Source of the DNA: Methylobacterium sp. Leaf108
GTDB taxonomy: Bacteria > Pseudomonadota > Alphaproteobacteria > Rhizobiales > Beijerinckiaceae
Assembly (NCBI RefSeq): GCF_001423265.1
Contig: NZ_LMND01000001.1
Span: forward strand, 682,548-746,547
Direction: 5' to 3'
DNA: 64,000 nucleotides
Positions 49,042 through 57,328 of this stretch are shown here, piece by piece. Made by a program: the position numbers and the translations under genes. The notes beneath the pieces were generated by a model, which was given only the letters and a program-made list of their open reading frames with translations, had not been told where the DNA came from and did not search any database. Numbering within the stretch: position 1 is the first letter of the stretch; each line of letters begins with the position of its first letter.

Positions 49042-51831
49042 TCACGCCTCGCGCGGCGGCGGCGAGTCGACCAGGGCTTCCAGCCCCTCGGCCCGCAGCG
49101 CCGCCACGTCACCGGCGAAAACCTCCATCACCGCGTTGCGGATCGCCACCTGCCGGTCGGGCTGGGTGACGCGGGTGCCGGTGAGGTCGGTGACGTAGAA
49201 GACGTCCACCGCCCGCTCGCCGAAGGTGGCGACATGGGCCGACGTGATGTTGAGGCTCAGCCGGCTCAGCGCCGTGGTCAGCTCGTAGAGCAAGCCCGGC
49301 CGGTCCAGCCCGGTGATCTCCACCACGGTCTCGCGGCTCGACAGGGCGTTGTCGATCGCCATGTCGGGCGGCACCAAGAAGGTGGTGGTGCGCGCGCTCG
49401 GGGGGTGCTTGTCGGCCACGAGGTCGGCGATGCGGATCTCGCCCTTGAGCGCCTTCTCGATCGCCATCGTGATGCGGCCGGCCCGGCGCAGCTCGTCCTC
49501 GTCCCGGTCGAAGGCGCGGGAGATGAAGATCGAATCGAGGGCAAAGCCGTCGGTGGTGGTGAAGATCTGCGCATCCACGATGTTGCCACCCGAGGCCGCG
49601 CAGGCGCCGGTGACGATGGCGAGCAGGCGCGGGTGGTCGGGGGAATAGATCGTGATCTCGGTGATGCCGCGGGCCGGGTCGGTCTCGCAGGCGGTGGCCA
49701 CGGTGCGGCCCTGGGCGGCCAGGCGGTCGACGAAGCCGGCGTGCTTGAACTGGCGGGCGGAATCGACCTTGAGCCAGTAGGCCTGGTTGTGGCGGCCGGC
49801 ATAGGCGTCGAAGGTGCCCGACTCCCAGTCGGCGAGTTGCTCGCGCAGGGCCATCTGGATGAGGCGGACCCGGTCGGTCCGGGCGATCTCGGAGTGGCCG
49901 CCCGAGAGCATCACCTCGGTCTCGTCGTAGAGGGTGCGCAGGAGCGTGCCCTTCCAGGCGGTCCACACGCCCGGGCCCACCGCCTTGATGTCGGCCACCG
50001 TCAGGATGGTGAGGAGCTTGAGGCGTTCCAGCGTCTGGACCACGCCCGCGAACTTCTCGATGGTCTTGGGGTCGGACAGGTCGCGGCTCTGGGCGGTCAT
50101 CGACATCAGGAGATGGTGCTCGACGAGCCAGGCCACGGTCTCTGTCTCGGCCGGGCTGAGGCCGAAGCGGGGGCCGACCTTGAGGGCGATGGCGGCACCG
50201 GCGATGGAGTGGTCCTCCGGCCGGCCCTTGGCGATGTCGTGCAGGAGCACCGCCACGTAGAGGGCGCGCCGGTTGCTGATGGTGTTGATCAGGCGCGTGA
50301 CCAGGGGGTGGTCCTCGGTCACCCGTCCCGAATCGATCGCCGCCAGCACGCCCAGCGAGCGCAGCAGGTGCTCGTCCACCGTGAAGTGGTGGTACATGTT
50401 GAACTGCATCATCGCGACGATGCGGCCGAAATCCGGGATGAAGCGGCCGAGCACGCCGGCCTCGTTCATCAGCCGCAGGATGGTCTCGGGCGAGTTCTTC
50501 GAGGTCAGGATGTCGAGGAACAGCCGGTTGGCCTCCCCGTCGGCCCGCAGGGAATGGCCGATCAGCCGCTGCGAGCGGTTGGCCAGGCGCGTCGCGTCCG
50601 GATGGATCGGCAGGTTGTGGCGGTCGGCCAGCCAGAACAGGCGGATCAGGTTGACCGGATCGCGCACGAAGGCGTCGCCGTCCTTGACGTTGATGCGGCC
50701 GTGGTCGTCCACGAAGTCCTCGGCCTCGATGGCGGAGGCGCGGAAGCGGTCGCGGAACCGGCCGATCCAGCGGTCGAGCACCGGGGTGCGCTTGGCGTGG
50801 CGCGCCTCCAGGGCGGCACAGACAATGGCGGTGAGGTCGCCGACGTCCTTGGCGATCAGGAAGTAGGCCTTCATGAACCGCTCGACGCCCGAGAGCCCGC
50901 CGCGGGGGCCGTAGCCGAAGCGCTCGGCGATCTTCGGCTGCAGGCCGAAGGACAGCCGTTCCTCCGAGCGGCCGGTGACGAAGTGCATGTGGCAGCGCAC
51001 CCGCCACAGCAGCTCCTCGCAGCGCTCGAACAAGCGGTACTCCTCCGGCGTGAACAGGCCGGCGGGCACGAGCTCGCTCTGGTCGCGCACCCGGTAGGTG
51101 TACTTGGCGATCCAGAACAGGGTGTTGAGGTCGCGCAGCCCCCCCTTGCCGTCCTTGACGTTGGGCTCGACGAGGTAGCGCGAGGCCCCCGACTTGCTCA
51201 CGCGCCCGTCGCGCTCGCGCAACTTGGCCTCGACGAATTCCGGTGCGGTCCACATCACGAGCTCGGTGTCGAAGCGCGTCACCAGCTCCTCGAACAGGAC
51301 CCGCGACCCGAACAGGAAACGCGCTTCCAGGAGGGCGGTGCGGATCGTCATGTCCGCCTTGCCCTCGCGCAGGCACTCCTCCACCGAGCGGGTGGCGTGG
51401 CCGACCTTGAGCTTGAGGTCCCACAGCACGTAGAGCATCGCCTCGACGACGCTCTCCGACCACGCGGTCTGCTTGTAGGGCAGCAGGAACAGGAGATCGA
51501 TGTCCGAGCCCGGCGCCATCGTGCCCCGGCCGTAGCCGCCGGTGGCGACCACGGCCAGCTGCTCGCCGGACGACGGATTGTCGTTGGGATAGAGCCGCCA
51601 GACCACGGCGTCGTGGATGGCGCGCACCACCGCATCGGTCAGCGCGCTGATGCGCCTGGCGCAGGCGACGCCGTCGCGCTCCTGCATCAGGCGCTCCTCG
51701 GCGTCCTTGTGCCCGGCCGCGATCACCGCCCGCAGTTCCGGCACCAGCACGGCGCGCAACTGCGTCGCCTCGCGGGCATCCCGCGGCAGGGCATCGAGGA
51801 CGGACTTGAGGCTTGCGGCAGCGTCGAACAT
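49042..51831 (-). CDS. glnD: Bifunctional uridylyltransferase/uridylyl-removing enzyme GlnD
   Basis: A 929-residue nitrogen sensor that modifies PII proteins according to glutamine. Nucleotidyltransferase site VVATGGYGRGTMAPGSDIDLLFLLP, central GlnD domain (KGGLRDLNTLFWIAKYTYR), HD hydrolase domain with VLLHDIAKGRPEDHS and WLVEHHLLMS, and two C-terminal ACT domains (ITIYSPDHPRLLAIVTGACAASGGNIVDAQIFTT and VVEITGLDRPGLLYELTTALSRLSLNITSAHV). ATG 51831 follows a GGGAGCG site; the longer frame upstream has no homology. It is relevant to the sigma-54/cyanate system near 57-62 kb. Confidence 0.96.
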   Translation of the reverse strand: MFDAAASLKSVLDALPRDAREATQLRAVLVPELRAVIAAGHKDAEERLMQERDGVACARRISALTDAVVRAIHDAVVWRLYPNDNPSSGEQLAVVATGGYGRGTMAPGSDIDLLFLLPYKQTAWSESVVEAMLYVLWDLKLKVGHATRSVEECLREGKADMTIRTALLEARFLFGSRVLFEELVTRFDTELVMWTAPEFVEAKLRERDGRVSKSGASRYLVEPNVKDGKGGLRDLNTLFWIAKYTYRVRDQSELVPAGLFTPEEYRLFERCEELLWRVRCHMHFVTGRSEERLSFGLQPKIAERFGYGPRGGLSGVERFMKAYFLIAKDVGDLTAIVCAALEARHAKRTPVLDRWIGRFRDRFRASAIEAEDFVDDHGRINVKDGDAFVRDPVNLIRLFWLADRHNLPIHPDATRLANRSQRLIGHSLRADGEANRLFLDILTSKNSPETILRLMNEAGVLGRFIPDFGRIVAMMQFNMYHHFTVDEHLLRSLGVLAAIDSGRVTEDHPLVTRLINTISNRRALYVAVLLHDIAKGRPEDHSIAGAAIALKVGPRFGLSPAETETVAWLVEHHLLMSMTAQSRDLSDPKTIEKFAGVVQTLERLKLLTILTVADIKAVGPGVWTAWKGTLLRTLYDETEVMLSGGHSEIARTDRVRLIQMALREQLADWESGTFDAYAGRHNQAYWLKVDSARQFKHAGFVDRLAAQGRTVATACETDPARGITEITIYSPDHPRLLAIVTGACAASGGNIVDAQIFTTTDGFALDSIFISRAFDRDEDELRRAGRITMAIEKALKGEIRIADLVADKHPPSARTTTFLVPPDMAIDNALSSRETVVEITGLDRPGLLYELTTALSRLSLNITSAHVATFGERAVDVFYVTDLTGTRVTQPDRQVAIRNAVMEVFAGDVAALRAEGLEALVDSPPPREA

Positions 51832-51978
51832 CGCGCTCCCGTAGCATGTTAAGCCGTCGCCGACAGCGGGCTCGCGGTGCGGGGAAACCACCGCATAGGG
51901 GCAGCGCGCGAGGAAGGCTGGACCGGTGCGGCTTGCGCACGAGCGGCACAAGGGATTTTGACCCACAGCCGATTAAAA

Positions 51979-51999
51979 CGTATCTACATCGACGATACG
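51979..51999. promoter_or_regulatory. Inverted repeat upstream of the MazE/MazF pair
   Basis: CGTATC-N9-GATACG, perfect 6-bp arms, in an A+T-rich patch 61 bases before the preferred antitoxin start. This is the usual place for the autoregulatory operator of a MazEF-type module. Confidence 0.5.
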
Positions 52000-52060
52000 C
52001 CAGTGAGTCGATATGGCTCGCCTGAGCGTACATCTCGTTGATACCGGCGCGGATCGAAAA

Positions 52061-52306
52061 ATGTTCGTTCAGTTCTCACGGTGGGGCAACAGCCTCGCCA
52101 TCCGCATTCCTGCGCACATCCTGCGGGATGTGGGCGCCAGCGAAGGCAGCGGTGCCGAGTTGCGCGTCGAAGATGGACAGATCGTCATTTCCCCCCGCGC
52201 GACTCAGCCTCGCTACACGTTCGAGGAACTGCTCGCCGGCATCACGAAAGACAACCTCCATGACGAGCAGTTCGTCGGGCCTCCCGTCGGAAACGAGTTC
52301 TGGTGA
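52061..52306 (+). CDS. MazE/AbrB-type antitoxin
   Basis: An 81-residue swapped-hairpin AbrB protein: MFVQFSRWGNSLAIRIPAHILRDVGASEGSGAELRVEDGQIVISPR is the classical MazE DNA-binding fold, and the acidic C-terminal tail (YTFEELLAGITKDNLHDEQF) is the toxin-binding part. A longer frame starts at 52013, but the family begins near 52061. It overlaps the toxin gene by 47 bases. Confidence 0.9.
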   Translation: MFVQFSRWGNSLAIRIPAHILRDVGASEGSGAELRVEDGQIVISPRATQPRYTFEELLAGITKDNLHDEQFVGPPVGNEFW

Positions 52307-52646
52307 AACACGTTATTGTCCCGATCTCGGAGACATCATCGTTCTGAACTTCAGTCCGCATGGCGGGACGGAGCAGGGTTTCTGGCGTCCGGTGCTTGTG
52401 CTGACACCCCGATCCTACAATAACCTCGTCGGGCGATGCTTCGCGTGCCCCATCACCAGTCGCGGACGCGGCTACCCCTACGAGGTCGCCCTGCCACCCG
52501 GACACGGGACCCACGGCTTCGTACTGGCTGATCAGGGTAAGCCCCTTTCCTGGGCCGACCGTGGAGCGCGTTTCTCCAACATGGCCCCAGACAGCGTCAT
52601 CGCAGAGGTCAAAGCGAAGATCGCCGCCTTCCTCCAACTCCCCTGA
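52260..52646 (+). CDS. PemK/MazF-type endoribonuclease toxin
   Basis: A 128-residue MazF-family toxin. RYCPDLGDIIVLNFSPHGGTEQGFWRPVLVLTPRSYNN is the conserved beta-barrel start, then CPITSRGRGYPYEVALPPG, GFVLADQGKPLSWADRGARF and VKAKIAAFLQL. Catalytic Arg and Thr/Ser positions of the family are preserved in RPVLVLTP and CPITSR. There is no start codon close to the domain; the nearest in frame is ATG 52260, inside mazE, giving a 47-base overlap. Transcription is from the upstream dyad region. Confidence 0.88.
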   Translation: MTSSSSGLPSETSSGETRYCPDLGDIIVLNFSPHGGTEQGFWRPVLVLTPRSYNNLVGRCFACPITSRGRGYPYEVALPPGHGTHGFVLADQGKPLSWADRGARFSNMAPDSVIAEVKAKIAAFLQLP

Positions 52647-52743
52647 AGCGTTCTCTTCAGCGGATTTTCCGTTTGACACTCCGAACGCGATTGCCTAGCT
52701 CACCCCTGTGAGCCCGCGTCGACGGGCATCGGGGAGCTCCGCC

Positions 52744-53712
52744 ATGCACCTGTCCCGTCGCGGCCTCGCGAGCGCCGCCCTCGCCCTGTTGCTCTCGCAC
52801 GGCGCGGCCTTCGCCGCCGACGTGAAGGAGATCCGGCTCGACTGGGCGACCTACAACCCGGTCGGCCTCGTCCTCAAGGACAAGGGCTTCCTCGAAGAGG
52901 CGCTCAAGGACAAGGGCATCAAGGTCCGCTGGACCCAGTCGCTCGGCTCCAACAAGGCGCTGGAATTCCTCAACGCCGGCGCCATCGACATCGGCTCCTC
53001 GGCCGGCGCCGCCGCCCTGCTGGCGCGCATCAACGGCAACCCGATCAAGGCGATCTACGCCTTCTCGCGCCCGGAATGGACCGCGCTCGTCACCCGCAAG
53101 GACACCGGCATCGCCAAGCCGGCCGACCTCAAGGGCAAGCGCATCGCCGTCACCCGCGGCACCGATCCGCACATCTTCCTGATCCGCGCCCTACAGGGGG
53201 CCGGCCTCACCGAGAAGGACGCCAAGCTCGTCCTGCTGCAGCATGCCGACGGACGCGCCGCCCTCGAGCGCGGCGACGTCGATGCCTGGGCCGGCCTCGA
53301 CCCGATGATGGCGGCCTCCGAGATCGAGGCCGGCAACGTCCTGTTCTTCCGCGATGCCTCCGCCAACACCTGGGGCGTGCTCGACGTGCGCGAGGATTTC
53401 GCCACCGCCAACCCCGAGCTCGTCAAGGCGGTGATCGCCGCCTACGAGCAGGCCCGCGCCTACGCCATCGCCAACCCGGATTCGCTGAAGCAGGCCCTCG
53501 TGGCGGCCACCAAGCTGCCCGAGCCGGTGATCGCCCGCCAGATCGAGCGCACCGACCTCACCCAGCCCGTCGTCGGCGCCGCCCAGGCCCAGAGCATCGA
53601 GGCGGCGGGCGTGGCATTGCAGCAGGCCGGCGTGGTCCCCGCCGAGGTCGACGTGAAGGCGGCGGTGGCCGGCCTGATCGACACGCGGTTCGCGCCCGTC
53701 CCGGCCCGCTGA
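52744..53712 (+). CDS. ABC transporter substrate-binding protein (SsuA/sulfonate type)
   Basis: A 322-residue periplasmic binding protein: signal peptide to about residue 25 (LASAALALLLSHGAAFAAD), then an NMT1/SsuA-like fold with the landmarks LDWATYNPVGLVLKDKGFLEE, QSLGSNKALEFLNAGAIDIGSSAGAAALLARINGNPIKAIY, and DLKGKRIAVTRGTDPHIFLIRAL. These proteins deliver aliphatic sulfonates or related anions. The permease gene follows after 10 bases. A Ser-rich ligand loop (GSSAGAA) is typical; the precise ligand is unknown. Confidence 0.9.
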   Translation: MHLSRRGLASAALALLLSHGAAFAADVKEIRLDWATYNPVGLVLKDKGFLEEALKDKGIKVRWTQSLGSNKALEFLNAGAIDIGSSAGAAALLARINGNPIKAIYAFSRPEWTALVTRKDTGIAKPADLKGKRIAVTRGTDPHIFLIRALQGAGLTEKDAKLVLLQHADGRAALERGDVDAWAGLDPMMAASEIEAGNVLFFRDASANTWGVLDVREDFATANPELVKAVIAAYEQARAYAIANPDSLKQALVAATKLPEPVIARQIERTDLTQPVVGAAQAQSIEAAGVALQQAGVVPAEVDVKAAVAGLIDTRFAPVPAR

Positions 53713-53722
53713 GCGTCCGCCC

Positions 53723-54538
53723 ATGGCCTCGTCCGGCAGCGCGGCCACCCCACGGCCGAAGGTTTCCTGGGGCTCGGCCGGCCAGGTCGTCCTCGGGCTC
53801 CTGCTACCGCTGGCGGTGGCGCTCGGCTGGGAGTTCGCGGTGCGGGCCGGCCTGGCGCAGGGGCGGCTGCTGCCGCCGCCGAGCCGGATCGTCGCCGCCC
53901 TCCAGGCGATGGCCGTCTCGGGCGACCTGTGGCTGCACGTCAACGCCACCCTCACCCGCGTCGGCCTCGGCTTCGTGCTGGGCGCCACCGCCGGCATCGC
54001 GGTGGGCGCGCTCACCGGCACGCTGCCCTTCGCCCGCCACCTCCTCGATCCGACCCTGCAGGCCCTGCGGGCGGTGCCCTCGCTGGCCTGGGTGCCGCTG
54101 TTCATCCTGTGGCTCGGCATCCTCGAGACGCCCAAGGTGGTGCTGATCGCGGTGGGGGTGTTCTTCCCGGTCTACATCGGGGTGGCCGGGGCCATCGCCT
54201 CGGTCGACCGCAAGCTGATCGAGGTCGGCCGCATCTTCCGCCTGTCGAAGGCGGCGCTCGCCCGGCGCATCCTCCTGCCCGCCGTGCTGCCGGCCACCCT
54301 GGTGGCCCTGCGCACCGGCCTCGGGCTCGGCTTCCTGTTCGTGGTGGCCGCCGAGCTGATGGGCGCCTCGGAGGGGCTCGGCTACCTCCTCGTGGACGGG
54401 CAGCAGTTCAGCCGGGCCGACCAGATCCTGGCGGCGATCATCGCCTTCGCGATCCTGGGCAAGCTCGCCGACGCCGTCCTCGTGGCCCTGACCCGGCCCC
54501 TGACCCGCTGGCAGGATACCGCCCGCGAGATCATGTAG
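53723..54538 (+). CDS. ABC transporter permease (SsuC/sulfonate type)
   Basis: A 271-residue BPD_transp_1 permease with about six membrane helices. The EAA loop that contacts the ATPase reads GRIFRLSKAALARRILLPAVLPATLVALRTGLGLGF, and FVVAAELMGASEGLGYLLVDGQQ is typical of SsuC/TauC. No ATPase gene follows; the next gene is on the other strand. It must share an ATPase from elsewhere, or the third gene has been lost or moved. Confidence 0.92.
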   Translation: MASSGSAATPRPKVSWGSAGQVVLGLLLPLAVALGWEFAVRAGLAQGRLLPPPSRIVAALQAMAVSGDLWLHVNATLTRVGLGFVLGATAGIAVGALTGTLPFARHLLDPTLQALRAVPSLAWVPLFILWLGILETPKVVLIAVGVFFPVYIGVAGAIASVDRKLIEVGRIFRLSKAALARRILLPAVLPATLVALRTGLGLGFLFVVAAELMGASEGLGYLLVDGQQFSRADQILAAIIAFAILGKLADAVLVALTRPLTRWQDTAREIM

Positions 54539-54542
54539 CGGC

Positions 54543-55244
54543 TCAGGCCGGATCGGGCCGCACCCGCGCCCCGAAGATCGCGGTCCCCACCCGCACATGG
54601 GTGGCGCCCATCTGGATCGCGGCCTCGTAGTCGGCGCTCATCCCCATCGAGAGCATGGGCAGGCCGTGGCGCTCGGCGATGGCGGCCAGGAGCCCGAAAT
54701 GCGCCGAGGGCGGGTCCTCGGCGGGCGGAATGCACATCAGGCCCGAGATCGTCAGCCCGTGGGTGTCGCGGCACTCGGCCAGCAGCGTGTCGACCTGCGC
54801 GGGCGAGACGCCGCCCTTCTGCGGCTCGTCGCCGGTGTTGACCTGGACGAGCAGTTTCGGGGAACGCCCGACGCGGGCGATCTCCTTGGCCAGCGCCGCG
54901 GCCAGCGACAGCCGGTCGAGGCCGTGGATGACGTCGAACAGCTCCACCGCCTCGCGGGCCTTGTTGGATTGCAAAGGCCCGACGAGGTGCAGTTCGACGT
55001 CGGGGAAGCGTTCGCGCAGGGCCGGCCACTTGGCCTTGGATTCCTGCACGTAGTTCTCGCCGAACACCCGCTGCCCGGCCTCCAGGGCGGTGAGGATGCC
55101 CTCCGCCGCGATGGTCTTGGAGACCGCGACCAGGGTGACGGTCGCCGGATCGCGCCCGTGGTCCCCGGCGGCGCGGCGGATGCCCTCCAGGGTCGCGGCG
55201 AGCCCGGCGGCGACGTCGGCGGTGGGGGGGTGGGTCTCGGCCAT
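54543..55244 (-). CDS. YggS/PROSC-family pyridoxal phosphate homeostasis protein
   Basis: A 233-residue PLP-binding barrel protein with no known catalysis that regulates free pyridoxal phosphate. The PLP Lys is in VTLVAVSKTIAAEGI; GQRVFGENYVQE, LHLVGPLQSNKAREAVELFDVIHGLDR, and LSMGMSADYEAAIQMGATHVRVGTAIFG are the family blocks. ATG 55244 has a GAGAG site; a GTG at 55256 is an alternative start. It converges with the permease gene with four bases between stops. Confidence 0.93.
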   Translation of the reverse strand: MAETHPPTADVAAGLAATLEGIRRAAGDHGRDPATVTLVAVSKTIAAEGILTALEAGQRVFGENYVQESKAKWPALRERFPDVELHLVGPLQSNKAREAVELFDVIHGLDRLSLAAALAKEIARVGRSPKLLVQVNTGDEPQKGGVSPAQVDTLLAECRDTHGLTISGLMCIPPAEDPPSAHFGLLAAIAERHGLPMLSMGMSADYEAAIQMGATHVRVGTAIFGARVRPDPA

Positions 55245-55357
55245 GGGTGCTCTCACGGATCATCTTGCAGCGTCGTGCGCCAGTAGCATCCGCCACAGAC
55301 CCCGCGAAGCGCGGCGTTCCCCGGTATCGGACCGAGGGCGGATTAGGCGCCCCCGAT

Positions 55358-55762
55358 CTATCGCGTGCAGGACGGGTCGCCGCCGGGGCACGTCAGCTGG
55401 TCGAGGAGATCCGCGGTCCTCCGCCCCGTGAGGTCGCGCTTGCAGTCGCCGACCAGGAACGGCGCCAGGGTGCCGTTGTTGCCGGGGTCTTGCGTGTCGT
55501 AGCCGGACCGCAGCTCGCATTCCCGGTCGCGAAACACGATCCAGGCCCGCTGCGCGGCGACGAGGTTGCGCCTGCCGTTGGCATCGAGCCGGTCGCCGAG
55601 CTGCCGGTACGCCCGGTTCAGGGCCGCGTCGGCCTCGCCGAGCGCCGCGCCGATGCAGGCATTCCTGTCCTGCTGCGCCTCGAGGTCCGCGCAAGGCCCC
55701 GTCGCCGCGACGGCGACGCCGGGGAGGCAGAGCGCGACGAGAAGGACGGCGAGACGGCGCAT
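55358..55762 (-). CDS. LprI/DUF1311-like exported protein
   Basis: A 134-residue exported protein: signal peptide MRRLAVLLVALCLPGVAVAAT, then the DUF1311 (LprI N-terminal) repeat CADLEAQQDRNACIGAALGEADAALNRAYRQL, followed by RRNLVAAQRAWIVFRDRECELRSGY. Conserved Cys residues probably form disulfides. Related proteins include the mycobacterial lysozyme inhibitor LprI; that activity is not implied here. ATG 55762 is chosen for the signal peptide. Confidence 0.85.
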   Translation of the reverse strand: MRRLAVLLVALCLPGVAVAATGPCADLEAQQDRNACIGAALGEADAALNRAYRQLGDRLDANGRRNLVAAQRAWIVFRDRECELRSGYDTQDPGNNGTLAPFLVGDCKRDLTGRRTADLLDQLTCPGGDPSCTR

Positions 55763-55803
55763 GGTGACGGGCTCCGCGGGGCCTCGTTCGAACGCAGGTG
55801 ACC

Positions 55804-56202
55804 TCAGACCCGGCGGCGCTGCGCGTCCAGGCTCCACGGCCCGGGGCCGGCGGCGGCGAGGTAGAGGATGACGAAGCAGAACAGGATCGCGAGTTCGCCG
55901 CCGTTGAGGATGGGATAGAAGCTGCGCTGCGCGTGGGCCAGGAAATAGGCCACCGCCATCTGCCCGGAGAGGATGAAGGCCACCGGGCGGGTGAAGAGGC
56001 CGAGCACGATCAGCACGCCGCCTACCAGTTCGAGGAGGCCGGCGGTGCCCGACAGCGACAGCAGGGCGGGCATGCCGCGCTCGCTCGGCGGGAACCCGAG
56101 GATCTTCTGGGTGCCGTGCTGAAGGAACAGGAGCCCCGTCATGATGCGAAGGACGCTGAGCAGGCGCGGGGCCCAGGTGAGCGAGAGGGCGTCGAGGTTC
56201 AT
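55804..56202 (-). CDS. DoxX family membrane protein
   Basis: A 132-residue four-helix membrane protein. LLSVLRIMTGLLFLQHGTQKILGFP is the DoxX signature, followed by LLELVGGVLIVLGLFTRPVAFILSGQMAVAYFLAH and a C-terminal helix. Members occur in electron-transfer and redox-stress contexts; the specific role is unknown. It lies just upstream of the LprI-like gene on the same strand. Confidence 0.92.
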   Translation of the reverse strand: MNLDALSLTWAPRLLSVLRIMTGLLFLQHGTQKILGFPPSERGMPALLSLSGTAGLLELVGGVLIVLGLFTRPVAFILSGQMAVAYFLAHAQRSFYPILNGGELAILFCFVILYLAAAGPGPWSLDAQRRRV

Positions 56203-56396
56203 GCGGTCGTCTCCCTAAGCAGGATCCGCAAACCGGCCCTGCGGCCTTGCGATCGGACCCGGCGACACACCAAGGACCCGGGCGGATTCAACGGCGTCCC
56301 GGCCCAGGCGCGCATCGAGCATGAAACGGGCGCGGCCGTCGACCCTCGGTGGCGCTGCCGCACCGCACCATCCACCGCCGCGTGGTCCTCCCGGAC

Positions 56397-56585
56397 CTAC
56401 CGGAACAGCGCCATCAGGGCGTGGGCCATGGTCGCCCCGCCGATCGGCGCGACGAGCAGGAGCAGGGCGTTCAAGGCCAGCACCCACACCAGCACCCGCT
56501 CCTGCCGCTTCGTGATGCGGGGCTTGCGGGACGGCGGTTCGAGCGGCGGCCGCCAGCCATCGTCGACATACATCGGCCCCTCCAC
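56397..56585 (-). CDS. Small hypothetical membrane protein (58-62 aa)
   Basis: A short protein with a hydrophilic N-terminus (VDDGWRPPLEPPSRKPRITKRQERV) and one strong membrane helix (LVWVLALNALLLLVAPIGGATMAHALMAL). The start may be 56585 or 56573. The positive-inside layout is convincing for an inner-membrane peptide. No family is recognised. Confidence 0.5.
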   Translation of the reverse strand: MEGPMYVDDGWRPPLEPPSRKPRITKRQERVLVWVLALNALLLLVAPIGGATMAHALMALFR

Positions 56586-56677
56586 TCCCGGCGGCGTCCA
56601 CGACCGTATTCTCCGGCGCGCGATGGTAGTGCGCGCCGATCATCGTGCCAACGCCGCGGCTTGCGTGCGGCCGGACG

Positions 56678-57166
56678 CTACGGCTCCTTGAAGCCGTAGT
56701 CGGGCACGCCGTCCTCGTTGTCGTAGTACTTGTAGGGCAGGAACTTGCCCGAGAGGTTCATCTTGACCCGGTCGCCCTTGTTGTTGGGCTCGCGCTCCAT
56801 GGTCATGTTGAAGTCGATCGCCGACATGATGCCGTCACCGAAATCCTCCTGGATCAGCTCCTTCCAGGTGGTGCCGTAGACCATCACCAGCTCGTAGAAG
56901 CGGTAGATCAGCGGGTCGGTGGGCGGCATCTGCGGGATCGAGCCGCGATAGGGCGCCTCGTTGAGCATCCGCTCCTCGGCCTGGCTGAGGCCGAACAGTT
57001 CGGCCGCCTTCTTCGCCTGGGCCTTGGGCAGCTTCATCTGGCCCATGCAGGCGGCGGTGATGAGGATCGGCGAGATCCCGCCGATCTCGGCCTGGATGTG
57101 CTTCCAGGTCCAGCCCTTCTCGCGCTTGATGTCGAGCAGCTTCTCGGTGAGGTCTTCGCGCTTCAT
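56678..57166 (-). CDS. cynS: Cyanate hydratase (cyanase)
   Basis: A 162-residue cyanase that converts cyanate and bicarbonate to ammonia and CO2. N-terminal POU-like helical part (LTEKLLDIKREKGWTWKHIQAEIGGISPILITAACMGQMKL), then the catalytic domain with Arg89 and Glu92 (PLIYRFYELVMVYG) and Ser115 (GDGIMSAIDF), matching the E. coli triad Arg96/Glu99/Ser122. The end VKMNLSGKFLPYKYY is typical. It is the last gene of the cyn operon; a hairpin repeat separates it from cynD. Confidence 0.97.
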   Translation of the reverse strand: MKREDLTEKLLDIKREKGWTWKHIQAEIGGISPILITAACMGQMKLPKAQAKKAAELFGLSQAEERMLNEAPYRGSIPQMPPTDPLIYRFYELVMVYGTTWKELIQEDFGDGIMSAIDFNMTMEREPNNKGDRVKMNLSGKFLPYKYYDNEDGVPDYGFKEP

Positions 57167-57203
57167 GATGGGTCTCCCGGTTGCATGATGGTGGAGCAGG
57201 GTC

Positions 57204-57314
57204 GCGCGGGTCTCCCTCTCCCAGGGGGAGAGGGCAGGGGTGAGGGGAGTGCGTTCTCCGACGAGGTCGCACACCTCACCCTCTCCCTCTCCTTCCAGGA
57301 GAGGGGACCCGCGC
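57204..57314. repeat. Hairpin repeat, copy A (between cynD and cynS)
   Basis: About 110 bases rich in CCCTCTCC/GGAGAGGG, able to fold on itself. Its reverse complement matches copy B at 59185-59295, with 48 of the first 49 bases identical. It lies in the intercistronic region of the cyn operon. Confidence 0.92.
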
Positions 57315-57328
57315 TTGGTTCGGCGTGC

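Noticed and set aside
49234..51852. Long plus-strand open frame (872 residues) antisense to glnD
   Set aside because: Composition typical of an antisense frame; glnD is complete on the minus strand.
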